64,000 nt of DNA. Origin: Eubacteriaceae bacterium. Lineage in GTDB: Bacteria > Bacillota > Clostridia > Oscillospirales > Acutalibacteraceae. Below, piece after piece: positions 34,927-45,788 of the stretch; the stretch's first letter is position 1, and each line of letters begins with the position of its first letter. The notes under the pieces are model-generated. The model did not search any database and was not told the DNA's origin. It was given only the letters and a program-made list of their open reading frames with translations. A program made the translations under genes and the position numbers. The stretch spans positions 62,001 to 126,000 of the forward strand of contig JAETRQ010000005.1 of the NCBI GenBank assembly GCA_021770095.1, written 5' to 3'.

Positions 34927-36268
34927 AAACTGTTTCTGCTGTGCCGCCTTTGTTTGAGGATGCCCAGCCAATCCATGTTTTTCCCGGATTAAGATTGATT
35001 TCTTTTCCGTTTGTGTCTGTTATTTTGATTGTTCCGTTATTAACACTCCATGTGATGTCAGTTACAGTACCCATACTTGCGAGTTTGCCGCTGCCTCCTG
35101 CGAGTGTGTAATCACAGTATGTTTCGGAATTACCGCTGCCTTTGTAATCGGATTTAACGATATATGATGTCGTATCAAACAGAACCAAAATATTTTTTCT
35201 TTCAACATCTGTCAGATAATCCGTGCAGTGGTACATCTTGTCTTCAGCATTATATGTCCAATCTCTCGTTTTGGTATTGCTTGAGAATTTAATTCCGATT
35301 GAAGCACAGGCAGTTTGTCCGACAGTTGTTTCTTTTTCATTAAATGAGAAAGATGAAAATTTACTTTCGTCAGTATCTGTTCTGAATCCTGTGTCGTTAA
35401 TTGCTTTTTCAAGATTCTTACCATACAGTACACCCGTGTGTTCGGATGAGACGCCTCTTGAACTGTCTCTGCCGAAAAGATTGAATTTGTCATTATATGC
35501 CATCTGATTGATATGGTCGATATTTTCTGTTTTGAAAACAGAATCAGCACCGACATAATTGTCCTTGCTTGTACTTTGACCCCAATGAATGAAGATAGAG
35601 TCAAATAATTGAGAAAATCTGATAAACGGTGGTCTTGCACTTCTCATTGGTCCTATTTGTTCAGGAAGGGAAGTGTAGTCTGCGTACATCCAAAGCATAC
35701 GCGTTTCTCCGCCTTCTACTTCACCTTCAATAATTATATCCGGTGCGTTCTTTTCACTGTCAATACCCCATTGCGGTCTTGCCGCGTATGCATTTTCAAC
35801 CACACATGCAACAGGTCTTTTGCCGACTGCGGCATTATTATAATTATCTGTTCCGGTAAGAGGATTGATGATTTTTACCGCCGCAGTAGTGGAAACAGTA
35901 GTCGGTTCAGTTTTGGTTTCAGGTTCGGTATCTTTGTTTTTTGCCCATACCAAATATGCGCAGGTTCCTGCAATAGCCATTACAAGAACTGCTATGATAG
36001 CTATGATAACAGGCTTTAATTTTTTATCTTTACTTTTGCTGCTTTTGTTTCTTTTTTTGGGTCTTTCGTCATCTTCAGAAGCAGTGTAAATTGTGTTGTT
36101 ATTATTATGAAAAGAATCTGTTATTATATCAAAATTATTATAATTGTTATTGTCATTGCTGTCGTCAGGTGTATTGAAAGAAAAATTTATATTTTCTGTT
36201 GTATTGGGTTTTGTGTCTTTTTGTCTTAATTCTTTTAATATTTCGTCAATTTCATTATTTTCAGGCAT
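34925..36268 (-). CDS. DUF3048 (YerB-like) membrane protein
   Basis: 447 aa from ATG 36268 (MPENNEIDEILKELRQ), with GAGAGGAG upstream. The earlier in-frame ATG at 36322 lacks an SD. An acidic/Asn-rich cytoplasmic part (about 1-85), one TM helix (about 88-110), a Thr/Glu linker and an extracellular DUF3048 domain beginning INPLTGTDNYNNAAVGKRP. Conserved family segments ARPQWGIDSEKNAPDIIIEG and GPMRSARPPFI are seen. B. subtilis YerB is the reference; its function is not established. Confidence 0.85.
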   Translation of the reverse strand: MPENNEIDEILKELRQKDTKPNTTENINFSFNTPDDSNDNNNYNNFDIITDSFHNNNNTIYTASEDDERPKKRNKSSKSKDKKLKPVIIAIIAVLVMAIAGTCAYLVWAKNKDTEPETKTEPTTVSTTAAVKIINPLTGTDNYNNAAVGKRPVACVVENAYAARPQWGIDSEKNAPDIIIEGEVEGGETRMLWMYADYTSLPEQIGPMRSARPPFIRFSQLFDSIFIHWGQSTSKDNYVGADSVFKTENIDHINQMAYNDKFNLFGRDSSRGVSSEHTGVLYGKNLEKAINDTGFRTDTDESKFSSFSFNEKETTVGQTACASIGIKFSSNTKTRDWTYNAEDKMYHCTDYLTDVERKNILVLFDTTSYIVKSDYKGSGNSETYCDYTLAGGSGKLASMGTVTDITWSVNNGTIKITDTNGKEINLNPGKTWIGWASSNKGGTAETV

Positions 36269-36408
36269 AATCAATCTCCTCTCACACTGAACTATTGTAA
36301 CATATAATATATTGTATTTCACTATATTTTTTCAAAATTTTAAATTTTATTGATTTAAAATACTGTATGTAGTAAAATAATAAAGTAAATTAATCCGGAG
36401 GTGATACG

Positions 36409-37032
36409 GTGGCAAAAACAGTTCCTATGATAATCACGAATAATAGTATTCTTGTTAAAGAAAAGGACAGTGATGAGTTTAAGACTTTTAATATGCCGTC
36501 AATCAATCCTGTTGCCAATATTCCTTTTTACCATCAGTTTGCTGAAAAAATTGCTGAAAGTCAGTATTATTTCAAGGAATTTATGAAAGGACTTTATGGT
36601 AAAAAACTTTCCAAGTATATTCTTGCAATTATCGTTCCGGATGATACAAGTAAGTTGGAATCTATTTTCATCAATGAATTTTTTGTTAATTCCGGTGCCT
36701 GTAAGGCTGTAGCGCAACTTCCTATGGCATTGGCTTTGTCTAAAGAGGACAGCAAATATATTTCAATTTCAAAATCGCTCAGGAATGTTACTCTTGAATA
36801 TGTCCGGGATCATGAAACAGTTGTGAAAAAAATATATGATGTTAATACCTGTGACTCCAAACAGGTGATAGCTGATGCTGGTGTCCTGCATATTGATGTT
36901 GAGTATAATGATATTCCGATTTATGTGAACAATTTTAATGTCAATATGGACGAGTATGTTGATGCCGGCAGGATTATAAACACAAAACAGTTTATGGAAA
37001 AAATTGCGGCAATTGATGTTGAAAAATTATAA
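36409..37032 (+). CDS. Hypothetical protein with weak actin/MreB-like pattern
   Basis: 207 aa from GTG 36409, behind GGAGGTGA. The middle region (VPDDTSKLESIFINEFFVNSG, then AVAQLPMALAL and SISKSLRNVTLEYV) follows the order of the actin-fold subdomain of MreB/Rod-shape proteins, but phosphate-binding Gly/Asp motifs are not obvious. It may be a degenerate actin-like protein or the likeness may be chance. It is followed by a 54-aa ORF through a hairpin. Confidence 0.5.
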   Translation: MAKTVPMIITNNSILVKEKDSDEFKTFNMPSINPVANIPFYHQFAEKIAESQYYFKEFMKGLYGKKLSKYILAIIVPDDTSKLESIFINEFFVNSGACKAVAQLPMALALSKEDSKYISISKSLRNVTLEYVRDHETVVKKIYDVNTCDSKQVIADAGVLHIDVEYNDIPIYVNNFNVNMDEYVDAGRIINTKQFMEKIAAIDVEKL

Positions 37033-37039
37033 TAAAAAT

Positions 37040-37076
37040 TACACCCCTGCAAAAAATAATGCAGGGGTGATTTTTT
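37040..37076 (+). promoter_or_regulatory. Terminator-like hairpin holding the SD of the next small ORF
   Basis: ACACCCCTGC pairs with GCAGGGGTG[A] and is followed by T6. The 3' arm contains GGGGTGA, the only SD for the TTG at 37075. The same element could terminate transcription or hide the ribosome binding site. Confidence 0.6.
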
Positions 37077-37239
37077 GAAAAAGAATGATAAAAAGAAAAA
37101 GAAAATTATTGATTTGACATCCTATATCAATCCGGAAATGATTAATTGTGATGTTGACGGAAGTTATACCGGTATACCTGCTGATATGTATTACAACGGT
37201 GAACTTGAGCAGCCTGTTCAGGATGCGGATGATTTGTAA
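37075..37239 (+). CDS. Small 54-aa conserved-type protein
   Basis: TTG 37075 to TAA 37239. A Lys-rich start (MKKNDKKKKK) is followed by IIDLTSYINPEMINCDVDGS and YTGIPADMYYNG, ending QPVQDADDL. Composition and the ordered motif suggest a real gene. I recall similar short proteins in Oscillospiraceae (D-x2-GSYTG-xP and QDADDL) but give no function. Start and SD lie in or beside the hairpin at 37040. Confidence 0.55.
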   Translation: MKKNDKKKKKIIDLTSYINPEMINCDVDGSYTGIPADMYYNGELEQPVQDADDL

Positions 37240-37279
37240 AAAATAAGGGTACTTTAGCATTAGATAAAAGCATCAAAAC

Positions 37280-37315
37280 AACCTAAGGACAATATTGTTC
37301 TTAGGTTTATTTTAT
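37280..37315 (+). terminator. Terminator after the 54-aa ORF
   Basis: AACCTAAGGAC / GTTCTTAGGTT (one G-T pair) followed by TATTTTAT. Confidence 0.75.
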
Positions 37316-37357
37316 GATATAATTTTCTAGTTAGATTATAGTTTGTAGGTGCAAATT

Positions 37358-38074
37358 ATGAAATTTGTAGATGTTAATGATATTATTAGAAATTTAAATA
37401 ACATAACTTCAGAAAAGGAATTGTCAAACTTTTTTAAGAAATACCGAAAAGTGCAATGTATTGATATTACTGTAGTTAACTATGCTGAAGAATTAATAAA
37501 AGGTTCAAATTACGAAAAAGGCGTAATGATTATAAAAGGCATTTATGAAACTAAGTATCTGGAATACATAAGCGATGATATAACAGTTTATATTATTCTT
37601 GCACAATATTATATAGAAAATGGAGACACAGAAAAAGGCAAAAAATTTTTAATAAAAATTGCGAATGAAACAACCGATAATTATGAAGAGTCACTTGAAT
37701 TTCGTGGTTGGTTAGATACTTGGAACAAATATAAGCATCTTGTAAAGGATGAAATTCCTGCACCGATATGTTCAAATGATAAAGAATTATCAGATGAAGA
37801 CCTTTTGGAATTATTGCTGAAAGAGGTGCATTCCGGTGGATATGATGCCTATTTGTCATATAATGGTCAATACTTTGAACGCACGCTGAAAATTGCTGAA
37901 ACCAAAAAAATGAATGCTCTGGTTGAACAACTGCAACGAATAAAGTCGAAATTTCCAAATAATACAGTGCCTAATAATGTAATAGACATTATTGAAAATA
38001 GCCAATTAAGTTTTAACGACGAGGACGAACTCTTTTATTCAACTGTTTGTTTTGAATTTGATAAAATCAAATGA
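37358..38074 (+). CDS. Hypothetical protein, TPR-like with DMP19/DUF4375-like C-terminus
   Basis: 238 aa from ATG 37358; an upstream GTG at 37349 is less likely. The first half is helical repeats resembling TPR (VIILAQYYIENGDTEKGKKFL). The segment GGYDAYLSYNGQYFERTLKI with AETKKMNALVEQLQRIKSKF resembles DMP19-type domains (DUF4375), which occur in polymorphic-toxin immunity and unknown proteins. No toxin gene is adjacent. Confidence 0.55.
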   Translation: MKFVDVNDIIRNLNNITSEKELSNFFKKYRKVQCIDITVVNYAEELIKGSNYEKGVMIIKGIYETKYLEYISDDITVYIILAQYYIENGDTEKGKKFLIKIANETTDNYEESLEFRGWLDTWNKYKHLVKDEIPAPICSNDKELSDEDLLELLLKEVHSGGYDAYLSYNGQYFERTLKIAETKKMNALVEQLQRIKSKFPNNTVPNNVIDIIENSQLSFNDEDELFYSTVCFEFDKIK

Positions 38075-38087
38075 TTGGCTAAAGTGT

Positions 38088-38116
38088 AAAACCGCAAACA
38101 TTAAGTTTGCGGTTTG
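38088..38116. terminator. Bidirectional terminator between convergent genes
   Basis: AAACCGCAAAC / GTTTGCGGTTT. It ends both the DMP19-like gene and the dnaK operon. Confidence 0.85.
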
Positions 38117-38125
38117 CTTCATTTT

Positions 38126-39271
38126 TTATTTCTTTTTGAATTTATCAAAGAATCCTTCTTTATTTTTCGGTGGGGTATAGTCTTTGTCGAATTGTCTGAG
38201 GAGTTCTTTCTGGCTTTCTGTAACAGACTTAGGGATGTCAACAACGATTCTGACATGTTCCTCGCCTTTTCCGATACTGTTCAGTCTTTGAATACCCTTG
38301 TTACCCTTGAGTGTGAATACTTCACCCGGTTGAGTACCTGCAGGGATATGGAGACTGACATCGCCATCAAGAGTAGGAACCTGAACATCTGCACCCAATG
38401 TTGCCTGCACTATGGAAATGTGTTTGTTAACCCAAACGTCATATCCTTCACGGGTGAAGTGCGGGTGTCGTTTTATGTTCACAACAACTTTCAGGTCGCC
38501 TGCCGGACCGCCGTTTGAGCCTGCATTGCCGTAACCTCTTACGTTTACTATTTGGTTGTTGTCAATTCCTGCCGGAATATTAATATCGATTTTTTTGCGT
38601 GTTCTGACTTTGCCTTTGCCGTTACATTTTGAGCAAGGTGTATTGATTGTTTTGCCTGTACCGCCGCAGCGTGTGCAGGTTTTTTGTGTGGTCATAACAC
38701 CGAATGGGCTTCTTTGCTGAACGTTGATTACACCTCTGCCCTGACACTCCGGACAGGTGGTGGGTGATGTTCCTTTGGCAGCACCTGTACCGCCGCATTC
38801 ACTGCAGTCCATTACACGCATAACTTCAATGGTTTTTTTGCATCCCTTTGCTGCTTCCTCAAATGTAAGGGAAACAGATGACTGTATGTCACGTCCGCGC
38901 TGAGGGGCATTCGGATTTCTGCCGCCGCCGAAACCGCCGCCAAAGAAAGATGAAAAAATATCACCTAAGTCAATATCGCCATCAAAACCAAAACCGCCGC
39001 CGAAACCACCGCCTGCGCCTTGACCTGCACCAAAGTTAGGGTCGACACCGGCAAATCCGAATTGGTCATATCTTGCTCTTTTTTGTTGGTCTGATAATAC
39101 TTCGTATGCTTCATTGCATTCTTTGAATTTTGCTTCGGCTTCTGCGTTGTCGGGATTAAGGTCGGGATGGTATTTTTTAGCAGTTTTTCTGTATGCTTTT
39201 TTTATCTCGTCGTCACTTGCACCTTTGCTGACTCCGAGTACTTCATAATAATCTCGTTTGTTTTCCGCCAT
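38126..39271 (-). CDS. dnaJ: Chaperone protein DnaJ
   Basis: DnaK co-chaperone of 381 aa: J-domain with HPD (residues ~33-35), a Gly/Phe-rich region, four CxxCxGxG zinc repeats ([32 protein letters not shown]) and the C-terminal substrate domain. Last gene of the operon; an intergenic hairpin (39302) separates it from dnaK. Confidence 0.96.
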   Translation of the reverse strand: MAENKRDYYEVLGVSKGASDDEIKKAYRKTAKKYHPDLNPDNAEAEAKFKECNEAYEVLSDQQKRARYDQFGFAGVDPNFGAGQGAGGGFGGGFGFDGDIDLGDIFSSFFGGGFGGGRNPNAPQRGRDIQSSVSLTFEEAAKGCKKTIEVMRVMDCSECGGTGAAKGTSPTTCPECQGRGVINVQQRSPFGVMTTQKTCTRCGGTGKTINTPCSKCNGKGKVRTRKKIDINIPAGIDNNQIVNVRGYGNAGSNGGPAGDLKVVVNIKRHPHFTREGYDVWVNKHISIVQATLGADVQVPTLDGDVSLHIPAGTQPGEVFTLKGNKGIQRLNSIGKGEEHVRIVVDIPKSVTESQKELLRQFDKDYTPPKNKEGFFDKFKKK

Positions 39272-39301
39272 AGTTTATTCTCGCTTACTAAAACATTGTA
39301 G

Positions 39302-39332
39302 GGCAGGATTTATATCGTTTACAAATCCTGCC
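39302..39332 (-). promoter_or_regulatory. Hairpin between dnaK and dnaJ
   Basis: GGCAGGATTT / AAATCCTGCC, no T run in the direction of transcription. It is a likely RNA processing or stability element that sets the dnaK:dnaJ ratio. Confidence 0.6.
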
Positions 39333-39353
39333 TCAATGATTATATATTATTTA

Positions 39354-41735
<2,382 letters not shown>

Positions 41736-41739
<4 letters not shown>

Positions 41740-42767
41740 TTTGTACCTCCTTTTGAAAGTAGGTTATCTACTGTATTTAATATATATTCTGCACAGGGGA
41801 TAATGTGTTCATAGTTAATTCTTGTTGAACCAATCATTCCAAGTGCAGCGGTTTGGTTATTGCCGTATTTGAATGTGGATATAATGGTTGTTGTGTTTTT
41901 CATTTCAAACAATGGATTTTCATCACCGATGAACATTGCACTTTTTCTTCCGCTTTTTGCAAAAAATTTTGAAAAGCCTATCATTTGTTCTTTGTCAGCG
42001 AGGAAGGAAAGGAGACGATAAACGTCTGTTCCTAATTCTTCGTGTGACAGGAGATTGGTTTCTCCTTCAAAATTCAATTTGCTTTGTGATGCCTCTTCGC
42101 ACAGAGAACAAAGAGAGGTCAGAATCGGAAGAATATCAAACACTCTGTCTTTAGCGATTAATACCGAACGCTGAACAAGTGCCAGATTTACATCTGTAAG
42201 CGGTGTTCCGATAAACAACCTTTTGACAATCTCATAAAACAGATACCTCAAATCATCATCAATACGGCATGGAATATTAATGAGTGAGGATTTGATTTTG
42301 CTGCCTACAGTCAGCATAACAAGCATTGCTTTCGATTTTCCTGCCGGAATAAGGTCAACACCTTGTATACAGTCGAGCGGATCCTCAATTGCACAGCAAA
42401 ATCCAAGGCAATGTGTGTATTGTGAAAGGAGTTTTGCTGCATCACTCAAAAGTCTTTCGGGATCACCTGCGTTAACAGAAAGTATTTGTGTAATTCTGTT
42501 TTTGTCGTATGCAGAAAGTTCCTTTCTGTCCATCAGATTATCTACGTAATATCTGTATGATGCTTTACTCGGTATTCTTCCTGCACTGGTGTGCCTTTGT
42601 TCAAGATACCCGAGTTCCGACAGATATGCCATCTCATTTCTGATGGTGGCACTGGAAACGGAATAGGGGAGCAGTTGGCACAATGTTTTTGAACCCATTG
42701 GTTCGCCTGTTTTGAGATAATGCTCAATTATCAGATTGAGTATTGCCAGACGACGTTCGCTAATCAT
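41736..42767 (-). CDS. hrcA: Heat-inducible transcription repressor HrcA
   Basis: 343 aa. An N-terminal winged helix (RRLAILNLIIEHYLKTGEPM, SSATIRNEMAYLSELGYLEQ) and a GAF-like C-terminal domain. Binds the CIRCE element just upstream (42800-42826) and represses its own operon until heat stress. SD AAAGGGGTG. Confidence 0.95.
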
Positions 42768-42799
42768 TATTCCACACCCCTTTGTATTTTATTGTCAAA

Positions 42800-42826
42800 T
42801 TAGCACTCTTGTGCACCGAGTGCTAA
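42800..42826 (-). promoter_or_regulatory. CIRCE operator
   Basis: TTAGCACTC-N9-GAGTGCTAA, an exact consensus inverted repeat. It lies just downstream of the -10 region and blocks hrcA operon transcription when HrcA is bound. Confidence 0.97.
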
Positions 42827-42836
42827 CCTTGTATTA

Positions 42837-42865
42837 ATAGTATAACCATTTTTTGGATTTGTCAA
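42837..42865 (-). promoter_or_regulatory. Promoter of the hrcA-grpE-dnaK-dnaJ operon
   Basis: On the minus strand TTGACA (42865-42860) and TACTAT (42842-42837) with a 17-nt spacer; TATACT at 15 nt is the alternative -10. Confidence 0.7.
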
Positions 42866-42889
42866 TACTTTTTTTAGAAAATAATAAAA

Positions 42890-42918
42890 AAACTATGAGT
42901 ATTTTCAACTCATAGTTT
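42890..42918. terminator. Terminator of the CHAP gene
   Basis: AAACTATGAGT / ACTCATAGTTT with a 7-nt loop, 3' of the minus-strand stop at 42935. Confidence 0.75.
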
Positions 42919-42934
42919 ATAATGTTCGTTATTT

Positions 42935-43576
42935 TCATACATTTAATAATGTATTTGTTGTCGGGTCTGCAACTTTGTTATTGCAGTTTGTAAATTCCAG
43001 TGCGGTAAAGCATGTCTTTTCTTGTGGTTCAAAATATTCATCTTCCATCTTATAGGCATACTCAGGTTCTTCTTCCTCTTCTGTATTTTCATAAGCGTAG
43101 ATGTATCCGTAAAACTGCTGACCAAAGTGAGAAGACATATCACTGTAAGTTTTTGTGTCAAAATAACTTCCGCCCCAATGTGATTCGGAAATGGTAATAT
43201 CCCCGTTATCTTCAATATTTTCAACGATTGCAACGTGGTTTGACCAACAGGCAATTGCGCCCAACTTTGCTTCGCTGCCGTAGTCATAATAGTCATTGTA
43301 TTGATTTATAAACCACCATTCACCTGCATTGCCGTGGTCAATTAATGGTTTCTCGCCATTGAGTTCATAAATTCTGCCGTATGCATATGCAACACAGTTT
43401 GGCATTCCGTATCCGGTTTTTGAATATGCATTCAGTTCACTTGTGTAGTAAGGCTCGCCGTTTGGTGCGTTTAGTCTTGCTACATATTCTTGCGAAAAGA
43501 CTGTTGTAGGGAAGGCGGTTAATACGATAAGTGTAAATAAAACAGTTAAAACACTGTTTTTAATTATCTTTGTCAT
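42935..43576 (-). CDS. Secreted CHAP-domain amidase/endopeptidase
   Basis: 213 aa. Signal peptide (about 1-28, ending TTVFS), then a CHAP domain with catalytic Cys in MPNCVAYAYGR, His in WSNHVAIVE and the polar partner in DITISESHWGG. An acidic Glu-rich linker and a Cys-containing C-terminus follow. Likely cuts peptidoglycan stem or bridge peptides outside the cell. No phage genes nearby, so not a prophage lysin. Confidence 0.85.
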   Translation of the reverse strand: MTKIIKNSVLTVLFTLIVLTAFPTTVFSQEYVARLNAPNGEPYYTSELNAYSKTGYGMPNCVAYAYGRIYELNGEKPLIDHGNAGEWWFINQYNDYYDYGSEAKLGAIACWSNHVAIVENIEDNGDITISESHWGGSYFDTKTYSDMSSHFGQQFYGYIYAYENTEEEEEPEYAYKMEDEYFEPQEKTCFTALEFTNCNNKVADPTTNTLLNV

Positions 43577-43834
43577 AATCCTTTTACTCCTTTATTAACA
43601 TCTTTGGCATTTTACCACATATTGGTGTTCGTAATCTATGGCAATGATACACAAGGATTTTGTAACCTTTTTGTTACAATTGTTACTATTTAACAAAATT
43701 TTATAATATCTCTTGACAAAATGTAACAATATAAACGACGTGAGTCTATTATTAAAGGTTTGATACGGATTTATATTAGCAGTATTTGTAATTGTGCACA
43801 AATTATGAGAGAAGCAAGGAATATACTTATATAT
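43577..43834. other. Intergenic region of about 260 bp, nothing coding
   Basis: AT-rich leader of the CHAP gene on the minus strand. It holds no ORF, repeat or RNA signal I can support before the terminator at 43835. Confidence 0.5.
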
Positions 43835-43880
43835 AAAAACAATGCCGATATTCTTTTTTTGAATATCGGCATTGTTTTTT
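43835..43880. terminator. Terminator of the XRE gene
   Basis: AAAAACAATGCCGATATTC / GAATATCGGCATTGTTTTT, a 19-bp stem, strong in both directions. The XRE stop codon (43879) lies in the outer T tract. Confidence 0.9.
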
Positions 43881-44469
43881 ATTGTTTTCTTTTTGCTGTT
43901 GCGATATAAAATATCGGTATGGTTAAAAATAAAATCCACATAGGGTGCCATTTGTTGAGCAATAATCCACATAGCAGAAAAATGATTGTAACAAGAACAG
44001 GGTAACAGAATATTATCGGCTTCTTTTTCTCAATTGCAAAGATGGTTGTGTAAAACAAAGGTATTGTTAAAAATACGATCCATCCGATAGCCCATCCCAT
44101 TTTACCGACTATTGTCCCTATGATTGCATAAATTATGACCGTTATAATTGGATAAGATATAAAAAACCAGCTGCGTTTCTTCTTTTTTGGCTCAGGATTT
44201 TTTTCCTCGTCTGTTACAGTAACCGAAGATAGAGGTAGTTGGACTTCAGGTTCGGTTTGTGTTTCAGGTTCACCGTTAATCAGTGAATCAACAGAAACAT
44301 TATATAATTGAGCCAGTTTTGCGAAATTTTCAATATCAGGGGTAGAAATACCTTGCTCCCATTTTGATATTGACTGACGTGAAATATTGAGCTTTTCAGC
44401 GAGCTGTTCCTGACTGAACTTATTTTCTTTTCTTAAATTCTTTAAATATTCTCCTTGTTTAATTGACAT
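43879..44469 (-). CDS. XRE-family regulator with C-terminal transmembrane domain
   Basis: 196 aa. HTH (KFSQEQLAEKLNISRQSISK) at about 18-37, an acidic linker, then TM segments near 108-128, 131-150 and 155-190. The same layout as the protein at 14534 but shorter. Possibly a membrane-tethered sensor; no target genes evident. Confidence 0.8.
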   Translation of the reverse strand: MSIKQGEYLKNLRKENKFSQEQLAEKLNISRQSISKWEQGISTPDIENFAKLAQLYNVSVDSLINGEPETQTEPEVQLPLSSVTVTDEEKNPEPKKKKRSWFFISYPIITVIIYAIIGTIVGKMGWAIGWIVFLTIPLFYTTIFAIEKKKPIIFCYPVLVTIIFLLCGLLLNKWHPMWILFLTIPIFYIATAKRKQ

Positions 44470-44525
44470 TATTGCACCTCAAAATATCTTTGTAAACATA
44501 ATAACATATAATATTTGCAAAAACA

Positions 44526-44566
44526 ATAAGGTCCTTGTTAAAACAATTTAACAAGGACTGCTTATT
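44526..44566. terminator. Terminator after malic enzyme
   Basis: GTCCTTGTTAAA / TTTAACAAGGAC, 12-bp stem with further AATAAG/CTTATT pairing. Confidence 0.75.
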
Positions 44567-44589
44567 ATATAATATATAATTTAATTACA

Positions 44590-45762
44590 TTATATTCTTG
44601 CAACACCGTCTTTAACAGCAGCATCGGCAACTGCTTTTGCAACTGTGTCTTTAATTCTTTCATCAAATGCGTATGGAAGAATGTAGTCTGGTGTGAGTTT
44701 GTCTTCATCAACAAGTGATGCAATCGCATATGCAGCAGCAATCTTCATATTTTCTGTAATTGCACTTGCTCTTACATCGAGTGCACCACGGAAAATACCG
44801 GGGAATGCAACAACGTTGTTGATTTGGTTCGGGAAGTCTGAACGACCTGTTCCGACAATTTTAGCACCTGCGGCTTTTGCCTCATCAGGCATAATTTCAG
44901 GTGTAGGATTAGCCATTGCAAGAACAATCGGATCATTGTTCATTGTTTTAATCATATCCTGTGTAAGTACACCCGGAGCAGAAACACCGATGAAAATATC
45001 TGTTCCCTTAACCGCGTCAACCAGAGAGCCTTTTGTCATCTCTCTGTTTGTAACTTTTGCAATTGCTTCTTTTGATGCGTTGAGATTTTCTCTGCCTTCA
45101 TATATAGCGCCTGTTCGGTCACAAAGAATAACATCGCGAAGACCGAGTGTCATAAGCAGTTTTGCAATTGCAATTCCTGCAGCACCGGAACCGTTGATAA
45201 CAGCTTTGCAGTCTGAAAGTGCTTTGCCTGTGAGTTTTGTTGCATTGATAAGTGCCGCTGAAACAACAACGGCAGTGCCGTGCTGGTCATCGTGGAAGAT
45301 TGGAATGTCACATCTTTCTTTTAATTTTTCTTCAATTTCAAAACATCTTGGTGCAGAAATATCTTCAAGATTGATACCGCCGAATGAACCGCTTATGTTA
45401 TAAACTGTTTCAACAAATTCATCAACATTTTTTGTGCGTACACAAAGAGGGAATGCATCAACGTTACCAAATTCTTTGAAAAGTACGCATTTACCTTCCA
45501 TAACAGGCATACCGGCTTCCGGTCCAATGTCACCAAGTCCGAGTACAGCAGTGCCGTCTGTAATAACAGCTACCATATTCCAGCGTCTTGTGAGTTCCCA
45601 ACTTTTTTTGTAGTCTTCCTGAATTGCAAGACAAGGCTCTGCAACACCCGGAGTGTATGCAAGAGAAAGGGAGTCTTTGTCATTTACTTTTGCTCTTGCT
45701 GTAACTTCAAGTTTGCCCTGCCATTCACCGTGTAATTTTAATGATTCCTTACGATAATCCAT
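44590..45762 (-). CDS. NAD(P)-dependent malic enzyme
   Basis: 390 aa, the short bacterial malic enzyme (MaeB N-terminal type without phosphotransacetylase domain). Motifs SLAYTPGVAEPC, GLGDIGPEAGMPVMEGK, FHDDQHGTAVV and the Rossmann NGSGAAGIAIAKL. Converts malate to pyruvate and CO2. Its upstream neighbour, a malate/lactate-type dehydrogenase, lies 26 nt away on the same strand and is likely cotranscribed. Confidence 0.93.
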   Translation of the reverse strand: MDYRKESLKLHGEWQGKLEVTARAKVNDKDSLSLAYTPGVAEPCLAIQEDYKKSWELTRRWNMVAVITDGTAVLGLGDIGPEAGMPVMEGKCVLFKEFGNVDAFPLCVRTKNVDEFVETVYNISGSFGGINLEDISAPRCFEIEEKLKERCDIPIFHDDQHGTAVVVSAALINATKLTGKALSDCKAVINGSGAAGIAIAKLLMTLGLRDVILCDRTGAIYEGRENLNASKEAIAKVTNREMTKGSLVDAVKGTDIFIGVSAPGVLTQDMIKTMNNDPIVLAMANPTPEIMPDEAKAAGAKIVGTGRSDFPNQINNVVAFPGIFRGALDVRASAITENMKIAAAYAIASLVDEDKLTPDYILPYAFDERIKDTVAKAVADAAVKDGVARI

Positions 45763-45788
45763 AGTTAATAATACCTCAATTTAAATTA

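Noticed and set aside
35212-36089. Several open frames overlapping the DUF3048 gene on both strands
   Set aside because: Shadows of a gene with clear SD, TM helix and family motifs.
42935-43576. CHAP protein as a phage lysin
   Set aside because: It has a Sec signal peptide and lies in a housekeeping region without holin or phage genes.
44693-45403. 236-aa plus-strand frame
   Set aside because: Shadow of the malic enzyme gene on the other strand, Ser/Ala-rich, no start signals.
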